From Mangrovibacterium diazotrophicum (GTDB lineage: Bacteria > Bacteroidota > Bacteroidia > Bacteroidales > Prolixibacteraceae): a stretch of DNA of 64,000 nucleotides. Below are positions 7,977 through 14,513 of the stretch, in pieces. The notes below the pieces were generated by a model, which was not told the origin of the DNA, ran no database searches, and saw only the letters and a program-made list of their open reading frames with translations. The stretch is taken from positions 62,001 to 126,000 of the forward strand of contig NZ_RAPN01000003.1 of assembly GCF_003610535.1 (NCBI RefSeq). Reading direction: 5' to 3'. Position 1 is the stretch's first letter. Each line of letters starts with the position of its first letter. The position numbers and the translations under genes were made by a program.

Positions 7977-9613
7977 TGCGCTGGCTCGCGGGCATACCAC
8001 TTCTATTTATCTGCTTGCTGTTTTCCGAACGCAGCATCGCCCAGGCGCTTCAAAATTATTACTGGATTGGTTTCAAAGATAAAAATGGCTCTGCTTTTTC
8101 GCTGGCTCAGCCGGATGATTTTATGTCGGCTCGTGCCCTGACTCGGCGTAGCAAGCAGGGAATTGTTGTTGATAATTTCGATTTGCCGGTTTCTCAAGTA
8201 TACATCGACAGCTTAAAAACGCTCGGTTTCAGTATTGGAAATACTTCGAAATGGCTCAACGGTTGTACCGGACAAGCGAGCGAAGAGCTTGCTTCTGAAA
8301 TTGCAGATCTGGATTTTGTGACGGAAATTCAACTGATAAAACCGGGAATTACCACAAAAGCCGCACGAAATAAATGGAGTGACGAGATCTTTGCTGATGC
8401 AATAGACACGGCCAGCTACTCGACGTCGGTTTATCAAGTGGCGCAACTCAATGGTCAATTCTTGCACAACCAAAATTATACAGGTAGCGGAATGCAGATT
8501 GCTGTTCTGGATGCAGGATTTTATAATGCGGACAACTACTCGCTTTTTGATGGATTATTTGCCAAGGGCCAAATTTTAGGAACCCGCGACTTTGTTTCAG
8601 CCGGGAATGATGTCTTTCGCGAGCATTATCACGGCATGAGCGTGCTTTCGACGATGGCGCTCGATCTGCCCGGACAGTTTATCGGAACCGCGCCGGACGC
8701 GAACTACTATTTGTTTCGAACCGAAGACTCGTCGTCCGAGTATTTAATAGAAGAATACAATTGGATTGCAGCTGCAGAATATGCGGACTCGCTCGGAGTT
8801 GATGTGATCAATTCATCGCTGGGATATTACGATTTTGAAGATGCTAGCACCAATCACACATGGGCCGACATGGTTGGCGATGTTACTCCGGTAACCATTG
8901 GGGCTAATATGGCTGTTCGCAAAGGAATTCTGGTCGTTGCCAGTAATGGAAATGAAGCCAACAACTCGTGGCGCTACGTTATTGCTCCGGCGGATGGCGA
9001 GCTGGTTTTAGGCATTGGAGCGGTGAACCGTGATGGCGTTTACGCTCCGTTCAGCTCCGTTGGATACCCTGCAAGCTCACTGGTTAAACCCAACGTTGTG
9101 GCCATGGGCTGGGGAACCGCTGTGGTGCGCGACAACGGCGAAATTGGCTTGAGTAATGGTACCTCTTTTTCATCGCCTGTGTTAGCGGGAATGGCGGCGT
9201 GCCTGTGGCAGGCCAACCCGCAAGCTTCGGCAGCCAGGATCAAAAAGGCGATCGAGGTGAGTGGCAGCCAGTATTTGCGACCGGATTCGTTGCTTGGTTA
9301 CGGCATTCCTGATTTTCAAATTGCCGATCAGTATTTGAAAGAACAGGAAAATTTGGAAGCCGATAACTGGATGGCTTTTCCGAATCCGTTTCAGGCGGAA
9401 TGTTATTTGTATAAAAAGGGAGAACTGGAGGGAGACTGGATTGAAGTGAGTCTCGTGAATTTGAACGGAATGGTTGTTTACACCGAAAAAATAGAAGCTT
9501 CCAATCCGGTATTGCTGCCGAATTTGGCTAACTTACCGCGTGGTTTGTACCTGGCACGCGTTCGTTGCGGCAACGAAGAGCTTACATTGAAGTTAATCAA
9601 GGCGATCCGTTAA
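7976..9613 (+). CDS. Subtilisin-like S8 serine protease with type IX sorting domain
   Basis: 545 residues. A signal peptide (residues 1-23) and a propeptide precede the S8 domain. Catalytic triad candidates are Asp179 (VLDAGF), His219 (HYHGMS) and Ser397 in GTSFSSP. The last 75 or so residues (from AFPNPFQ to LKLIKAIR) form a beta-rich type A C-terminal domain of the kind recognised by the type IX secretion system. The enzyme should be exported, have this tail cut by PorU and stay on the surface or be released. The PorU and PorV genes for this route lie 17 kb downstream. Its ATG overlaps the stop of the MORN-repeat gene. Confidence 0.88.
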   Translation: MRWLAGIPLLFICLLFSERSIAQALQNYYWIGFKDKNGSAFSLAQPDDFMSARALTRRSKQGIVVDNFDLPVSQVYIDSLKTLGFSIGNTSKWLNGCTGQASEELASEIADLDFVTEIQLIKPGITTKAARNKWSDEIFADAIDTASYSTSVYQVAQLNGQFLHNQNYTGSGMQIAVLDAGFYNADNYSLFDGLFAKGQILGTRDFVSAGNDVFREHYHGMSVLSTMALDLPGQFIGTAPDANYYLFRTEDSSSEYLIEEYNWIAAAEYADSLGVDVINSSLGYYDFEDASTNHTWADMVGDVTPVTIGANMAVRKGILVVASNGNEANNSWRYVIAPADGELVLGIGAVNRDGVYAPFSSVGYPASSLVKPNVVAMGWGTAVVRDNGEIGLSNGTSFSSPVLAGMAACLWQANPQASAARIKKAIEVSGSQYLRPDSLLGYGIPDFQIADQYLKEQENLEADNWMAFPNPFQAECYLYKKGELEGDWIEVSLVNLNGMVVYTEKIEASNPVLLPNLANLPRGLYLARVRCGNEELTLKLIKAIR

Positions 9614-9652
9614 CCCTGCGGTCACAGGTACCCTCGAAAAGGAATTCAGAAA

Positions 9653-11092
9653 ATGAACACGAACCAACTTTCGTTGCTGGAATTGAACCAGCTGGTAAAA
9701 GATACGCTCGATGATGCTTTCCCCTCATTGATTTGGGTGAAGGCGGAGATCAGCGAAATCACAATCAACAGAACAGGACATTGTTACCTTGAGCTGGTGG
9801 ACATTGATCCGCAGAGCAAAGAGGTTCTAGCGCGCGCCCGGGCGACTATTTGGTCGTACAGTTTTCGAATGTTGAAGCCTTATTTTGAAACGACTACCGG
9901 ACAGGCTTTCACGCAAGGGATTAAGATTTTGGTGAGCGCGAAAATTGAGTTTCACCCGGTTTACGGCATGAGCCTGAATATTCGCGACATTGACCCAAGT
10001 TACACGATGGGGGATATGGCGCGCAAACGCCGCGAGATCATTCTGCAGTTGAAGGAAGATGGTGTTTTCGATATGAACCGCGAGCTGGAATTGCCAATTG
10101 TTCCGCAACGTGTGGCGGTGATTTCGTCGCCAACAGCAGCGGGTTTGCAGGATTTCATGGATCAGCTGGCAAACAACCCCAGGGGTATTCGGTTTTATAC
10201 CAAACTTTTCCCTGCTGTTATGCAGGGAACGGAGACTGGCGACTCCGTGATAAATGCCTTGGAGCAAGTGTTTCAATACGAAGATTTTTTCGATGTGGTT
10301 TGTATTATTCGGGGTGGAGGTGCGCAGCTCGATTTGGCGAGTTTCGATAACTACGAACTGGCTTACCATGTGTCGCAGTTCCCGATTCCCGTCATCACAG
10401 GTATTGGGCACGACAAGGATGAAACGGTCATCGATTTGGTGGCACACACGAAGATGAAAACACCAACTGCGGTAGCTGAATTCCTGATTAACGGTGCAGA
10501 AAATTTCGAGCAGCTTTTGCTTGATTTGGAAAGCAGGTTTCTGGATCTGGTACAGGAACGACTGACAGAAGAACAGAATTTTCTGGAACAGGCCGTGTTG
10601 CAACTCAAGCAGGGCGTTCGGCAGTTGGTTACAGAGGAGCATCACCGTTTCAAAATAAGCACGCTGAAACTGCAGAACAGCGTTCCTCAATTTTTGCGGA
10701 AACAGAAAGACCAGTTTCGACAATATTCGCAGCAACTAGCGGTTGACGGGCGAGCCTTGCTGAAAGACGAGTTGAACGGGCTGAAGCACAAAATCGGTTC
10801 GATGGAATATCTGAGCCAGCGAATGATGCGCGCCGAGCAAAACAAGCTCGCAGAGACGAAACACGTTCTCAAGATCCGAATGACAGACGGATTTCGTTTG
10901 CAGCGGAGCAAACTCGAGGCTTTTGAAGTGAAAAAACGTCTGGTTGATCCGGTTCGTGTGTTGCAACGCGGGTACAGTCTTGCCTACAAAGACGGGAAAA
11001 TTATTAAATCGGTGGCAGATTTAAAGGATGGCGACGAACTGCAAACGCGTTTGGCCGATGGTACAGTAACAAGTAAAATCATAAAAAAATAA
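9653..11092 (+). CDS. xseA: Exodeoxyribonuclease VII large subunit
   Basis: 479 residues. The N-terminal OB fold (about 1-110, WVKAEISEI) binds single-stranded DNA. The catalytic core holds RVAVISSPTAAGLQDF, IIRGGGAQLDL and PVITGIGHDKDETVIDLVA. A long coiled-coil region follows, and the C-terminus RGYSLAYKDGKII is typical of XseA. With XseB it degrades single-stranded DNA from both ends during mismatch repair and recombination. xseB begins 5 nt after its stop, so the two subunits form one operon. Confidence 0.95.
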   Translation: MNTNQLSLLELNQLVKDTLDDAFPSLIWVKAEISEITINRTGHCYLELVDIDPQSKEVLARARATIWSYSFRMLKPYFETTTGQAFTQGIKILVSAKIEFHPVYGMSLNIRDIDPSYTMGDMARKRREIILQLKEDGVFDMNRELELPIVPQRVAVISSPTAAGLQDFMDQLANNPRGIRFYTKLFPAVMQGTETGDSVINALEQVFQYEDFFDVVCIIRGGGAQLDLASFDNYELAYHVSQFPIPVITGIGHDKDETVIDLVAHTKMKTPTAVAEFLINGAENFEQLLLDLESRFLDLVQERLTEEQNFLEQAVLQLKQGVRQLVTEEHHRFKISTLKLQNSVPQFLRKQKDQFRQYSQQLAVDGRALLKDELNGLKHKIGSMEYLSQRMMRAEQNKLAETKHVLKIRMTDGFRLQRSKLEAFEVKKRLVDPVRVLQRGYSLAYKDGKIIKSVADLKDGDELQTRLADGTVTSKIIKK

Positions 11093-11097
11093 TAGCT

Positions 11098-11298
11098 ATG
11101 GCACCAAAGAAATTAAGTTATAAAGAAGCCGTTGAGGAAATTGACGAGATTTTGGAAAAAATTGAAAATGAGGAGCTCGACGTGGATGAACTTTCAGAGA
11201 AAGTGAAACGCGTTTCTACCCTGATCAAATTTTGCAAGGAAAAGCTGCACACCACGCAAACCGAGGTGGAGAATATTTTGAAAGATATGGAAGAGTAG
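11098..11298 (+). CDS. xseB: Exodeoxyribonuclease VII small subunit
   Basis: 66 residues, usual size for XseB. It shows the family pattern SYKEAVEEIDEILEKIENEELDVDEL followed by amphipathic helix, in three pieces: SYKEAVEEIDEIL, ELDVDELSEKVKR and CKEKLHTTQTEVE. Several copies bind the coiled coil of XseA. It lies 5 nt downstream of xseA and 16 nt before the isochorismatase-like gene, probably in the same transcript. Confidence 0.93.
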   Translation: MAPKKLSYKEAVEEIDEILEKIENEELDVDELSEKVKRVSTLIKFCKEKLHTTQTEVENILKDMEE

Positions 11299-11314
11299 TT
11301 CAGAAAATAAAGTC

Positions 11315-11890
11315 ATGATTACAAAAATAGATGAGAAAACGGCGCTGGTATTAATTGATCTGCAAAAAGGAATTGCAAAAGACACGGTTCATCCGGTGGC
11401 TGATGTGATCCGGAATGCGGTCAAACTGATCGATGCTTTTCGGAAGCGCAGTTTGCCGGTTGTGCTGGTGACCGTCAACCCGTCGGGCGCACGATTTTTG
11501 AAATGCCGGATCGAAGGCGGTAAAAGTATCAGTCCAACCGGAGAAATGGCGCTGCCTGAGGATTTCGCTGATTTGGTTCCTGAAATCGAACCTTTGGCGA
11601 GCGATATTCAAATTCGCAAACGCACCTGGAATGCATTTTTTGAAACGGATTTGCACGAACAGTTGCAGAAGCATGGTGTAACAGGAATTGTGCTAGGCGG
11701 AATTTCAACGAGCATTGGGGTTGAAGGGACGGCTCGGGCAGCGAGTGAATTTGGCTACAACCAAACTTTTGTGGTGGATGCGATGAGCGATAAAATTCTG
11801 GAAGCTCACGATTGCACTGTCAACTATATTTTTCCGCGGCTTGGAGAGTTGGGGACGACAGCCGAAGTCATTCAGCATTTGGAGTTGTAA
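11315..11890 (+). CDS. Isochorismatase-fold hydrolase lacking the catalytic cysteine
   Basis: 191 residues with the isochorismatase / cysteine hydrolase fold. The Asp of the triad is Asp15 (LVLIDLQKG) and the Lys is Lys102 (RKRTWNAFF). The position that is Cys in nicotinamidase-like members is Gly135 here (STSIGVEGTARAA). EntB and PhzD, which hydrolyse the vinyl ether of isochorismate-type substrates, also lack that Cys, so a non-thiol mechanism or a degenerate enzyme are both possible. No siderophore or phenazine genes are nearby. Substrate unknown. It sits 16 nt after xseB. Confidence 0.75.
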   Translation: MITKIDEKTALVLIDLQKGIAKDTVHPVADVIRNAVKLIDAFRKRSLPVVLVTVNPSGARFLKCRIEGGKSISPTGEMALPEDFADLVPEIEPLASDIQIRKRTWNAFFETDLHEQLQKHGVTGIVLGGISTSIGVEGTARAASEFGYNQTFVVDAMSDKILEAHDCTVNYIFPRLGELGTTAEVIQHLEL

Positions 11891-11970
11891 AAAGAAAGCC
11901 GCTGAATACTAATTTTCAGGCTCAAAACGGGTTGCAGAAGAAGACCACGTTATTTTTACAAAAAATAGAT

Positions 11971-11978
11971 TACCTTTG
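11971..11978 (+). promoter_or_regulatory. Promoter -7 box for the DEAD-box helicase (TACCTTTG)
   Basis: A perfect TAnnTTTG match followed by CA lies 118 nt before the helicase ATG. It implies a leader of about 110 nt carrying a small perfect hairpin (12058-12064 with 12068-12074) roughly 20 nt before the start codon. Confidence 0.55.
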
Positions 11979-12095
11979 CACCCTCAATTCTTTAGGCATA
12001 GGTGGCAAGGGGGCTATTGCGAAGTAAAATTTTTGTCATCAGTGCTGTTGGGAGAGAAAGTGCGGATCGCACTTCAACTTATTAAAAACAGAAAG

Positions 12096-13799
12096 ATGAC
12101 ATTTGAAGAAACGGGTTTGAAGCCCGAATTGCTGAGCGCCATTTCAGAAATGGGCTTTCAGCAGCCTACACCTATCCAGGAAAAAACGATTCCTCACCTC
12201 TTAGAAAACGACAACGACCTGGTTGCTTTAGCGCAAACCGGTACCGGAAAAACTGCAGCATTTGGCTTGCCTTTGTTGCACAATGTTGATCTAAGCAATA
12301 GTTCTGTACAAGCTTTGGTTTTGTGCCCAACTCGTGAGTTGTGTTTGCAAATCTCACGCGATTTGGAAAGCTTTTCAAAGTATATGAAAGGTTTCACCAA
12401 TATCGCGGTTTACGGTGGTGCCGATATTGGTAAACAAATTCGTGAACTGCGTCGTGGTGGGCAGATTGTTGTCGGTACTCCGGGACGTGTGCACGATTTG
12501 ATTCGTCGTAACGTGCTTGACGTGAGTGCTATTCGTTGGTTGGTTTTGGACGAAGCTGACGAAATGCTGACCATGGGTTTTAAGGAGGAAATGGATGCGA
12601 TTTTGGCCAATACACCAGCTATTAAGCAAACACTTCTGTTCTCGGCAACCATGCCTGCAGAGATCGCCGAAATGTCGGGTAAATACCTGCACAATCCGGA
12701 GGAACTTTCAGTTGGCCGCCGTAACCAGGGATCGGACAATGTGGAGCACCACTACTATGTGGTTCATGCTAAAGACAAGTATGCAACGCTGAAGCGTATT
12801 GCAGATAATTACCCGAACTGTTATGCGATTGTGTTCTGTCGCACGCGGATGGAAACCCGCGAGGTGGCTGAGAAATTTATGGCTGATGGTTACAATGCGG
12901 ATGCGCTGCACGGCGATTTGTCGCAGGCTCAGCGTGACCAGGTGATGGCTCGTTTCCGCAGTAAAAACTTGCAGATGTTGGTTGCAACCGACGTTGCTGC
13001 CCGTGGTTTGGATGTGAACGAGTTGACTCACGTAATTAACTACAGTTTGCCGGATGATCCGGAGGTTTACATTCACCGTAGTGGCCGTACCGGTCGTGCC
13101 GGAAAGAAAGGTATCTCGGTTTCTATTTTGCACATGCGCGAAACCGGCAAGATGCGCCAGATCGAAAACGTTTCAAACAAGCGTTTTCAGCGTAAACAGG
13201 TGCCGGGAGGTGAAGAAATCTGCGAAGTGCAATTGATGCACCTGATTGATAAAGTGGTGGCAGTTGAGGTTGATGACAACCGCATTGATCCGTATTTGGA
13301 GGCAATTAAAGATAAATTCGAAGGTTTGAACAGCGACGAAATCCTGAAACGTTTCGTCTCGGTTGAATTTAACCGATTCCTGGAATATTACCGCGATGCG
13401 CCGGATTTGAATATCAAAGAACGGGAAACGCACGGTCGCGAGTCCAGAGTGGGACGTAGCGGCGATCGCGTTAAGTTTTCTCGCATGTTCATCAACGCCG
13501 GTAAAAAGCAAAATTTGAATGCTTCTCGTTTGTTGGGAATGATCAATGATAGTCTTCGCAAAAAGAACATTGAAATCGGTAAGATTGACATTCAGCGGAA
13601 GTTCTCATTCTTCGAAATCGACAGCCGTTTTGAAGGCGAGTTGGTAAAAGCAATGAGCCGCGTTTCGCTGGACGGTCAAAGTGTAAAAGTTGACCGCGTA
13701 ACAGGTGAAGGCCCGGCTGGTTTCGACCGTTCAAGAGGCCGCAAACGCGACTTCTCGGGAAGTAACAACAATAACTTCAACCGTAAAAGACAACGATAG
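12096..13799 (+). CDS. DEAD-box ATP-dependent RNA helicase (DeaD/DbpA type)
   Basis: 567 residues from the ATG at 12096 (MTFEETGLKPELL); the longer open frame upstream is leader sequence. All DEAD-box motifs are present: Q motif GFQQPTPIQ, motif I AQTGTGKT, motif II DEAD, motif III SAT, and motif VI HRSGRTGRAGKKG. After the two RecA domains comes a DbpA-type RNA-binding domain (about 465-540) and a basic Arg/Asn/Gly tail ending KRQR. Such enzymes unwind rRNA or mRNA duplexes in ribosome assembly and cold adaptation. It has its own promoter and terminator. Confidence 0.93.
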   Translation: MTFEETGLKPELLSAISEMGFQQPTPIQEKTIPHLLENDNDLVALAQTGTGKTAAFGLPLLHNVDLSNSSVQALVLCPTRELCLQISRDLESFSKYMKGFTNIAVYGGADIGKQIRELRRGGQIVVGTPGRVHDLIRRNVLDVSAIRWLVLDEADEMLTMGFKEEMDAILANTPAIKQTLLFSATMPAEIAEMSGKYLHNPEELSVGRRNQGSDNVEHHYYVVHAKDKYATLKRIADNYPNCYAIVFCRTRMETREVAEKFMADGYNADALHGDLSQAQRDQVMARFRSKNLQMLVATDVAARGLDVNELTHVINYSLPDDPEVYIHRSGRTGRAGKKGISVSILHMRETGKMRQIENVSNKRFQRKQVPGGEEICEVQLMHLIDKVVAVEVDDNRIDPYLEAIKDKFEGLNSDEILKRFVSVEFNRFLEYYRDAPDLNIKERETHGRESRVGRSGDRVKFSRMFINAGKKQNLNASRLLGMINDSLRKKNIEIGKIDIQRKFSFFEIDSRFEGELVKAMSRVSLDGQSVKVDRVTGEGPAGFDRSRGRKRDFSGSNNNNFNRKRQR

Positions 13800-13819
13800 T
13801 CTGATTGCAACGATAAATC

Positions 13820-13859
13820 AACGGTCATTTTTGGGTAGCTCCCTGAAATGACCGTTTTT
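13820..13859 (+). terminator. Terminator after the RNA helicase gene
   Basis: An 11-bp perfect stem (13820-13830 with 13846-13856) has an inner GGG/CCC pairing and is followed by a T-run. Confidence 0.75.
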
Positions 13860-13867
13860 CTTTTGCC

Positions 13868-13901
13868 AAAAAAAAGAGGACTGCCATTTTACGGACAGTC
13901 C
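13868..13901 (-). terminator. Minus-strand terminator of the small HTH gene
   Basis: Arms GGACTGCC (13878-13885) and GGACAGTCC (13893-13901) pair with one bulge. On the minus strand the stem runs into a T-tract (A-run at 13868-13875), directly after the gene that stops at 13934. Confidence 0.65.
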
Positions 13902-13933
13902 CCAAACAAAAACTAAAAATTGAAATTTTCGAA

Positions 13934-14185
13934 TTAATGTACTTCATGCAGAAGTTGTTCTGCTCGCTCTAATATCTGTGTGTCGTCTAATAAAACGATT
14001 CCTCCATTAGGCCCTGGTTCGACATGTATTCCAACGGATCGTCCCCGATCGTAGTTCGCACCTCCAAAATAATTCCTGACGGTTTCTACTTCAATGTGAA
14101 ATTCACTCGCGATTTGGTGAATTGCTCCGTCAGGCAAACTGTCTTTGATTTTACGAAGCTCGTTGAAAGTGATTTTTCTCTCCAT
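13934..14185 (-). CDS. Small predicted helix-turn-helix DNA-binding protein
   Basis: 83 residues starting MERKITFNELRKIKDSLP. The middle (AIHQIASEFHIEVETVRNYF) has the shape of a helix-turn-helix: a helix, a short turn and a recognition helix beginning VETVRNYF. It continues into a basic GANYDRGR segment and an acidic C-terminus. No family name can be assigned with certainty. Start and stop are well defined, codon use resembles the neighbours, and a terminator follows, so it is very likely expressed. It is probably a nucleoid-associated or regulatory protein; the target is unknown. Confidence 0.62.
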   Translation of the reverse strand: MERKITFNELRKIKDSLPDGAIHQIASEFHIEVETVRNYFGGANYDRGRSVGIHVEPGPNGGIVLLDDTQILERAEQLLHEVH

Positions 14186-14513
14186 GGCGGTAAAATTTTA
14201 TGGTTTGAAATTCATGTTAACTCCTATAAAGTTAGAATTAATAATTTAATAATGTGTTTAAAATAAAGGGCGAGCAGTTGACCAAAAATCAGGATTTAGA
14301 AAATAAAATTCACTGTAACCTTTTTGAAAGCTTGAAATGCTTGATGGATGGGGTTTTTGAGACGGCGATGCTAATGAGGGCAGGGCAAAATGTTAGAAAA
14401 CATTTTAACAACTTTTAACGACGATATTGAGCGCTGTTCAGAAGCATTAACAAAGTGAAAAACAAGGTAGATAGGAGTCGATTAAAGAAGAGAAGGAGAG
14501 AGGGCTGTGGAAC
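14186..14513. other. Gene-free 328-bp stretch
   Basis: This lies between the small HTH gene and the stop of the NagZ-like gene, both on the minus strand, so it should hold the promoter of the HTH gene. It is AT-rich near 14220-14270. I see no clear TAnnTTTG box on the minus strand, no terminator with a convincing stem, and no coding potential. Confidence 0.4.

Noticed and set aside
11976-12095. 40-codon N-terminal extension of the RNA helicase
   Set aside because: It begins inside the -7 box; the ATG at 12096 gives the usual DEAD-box N-terminus.
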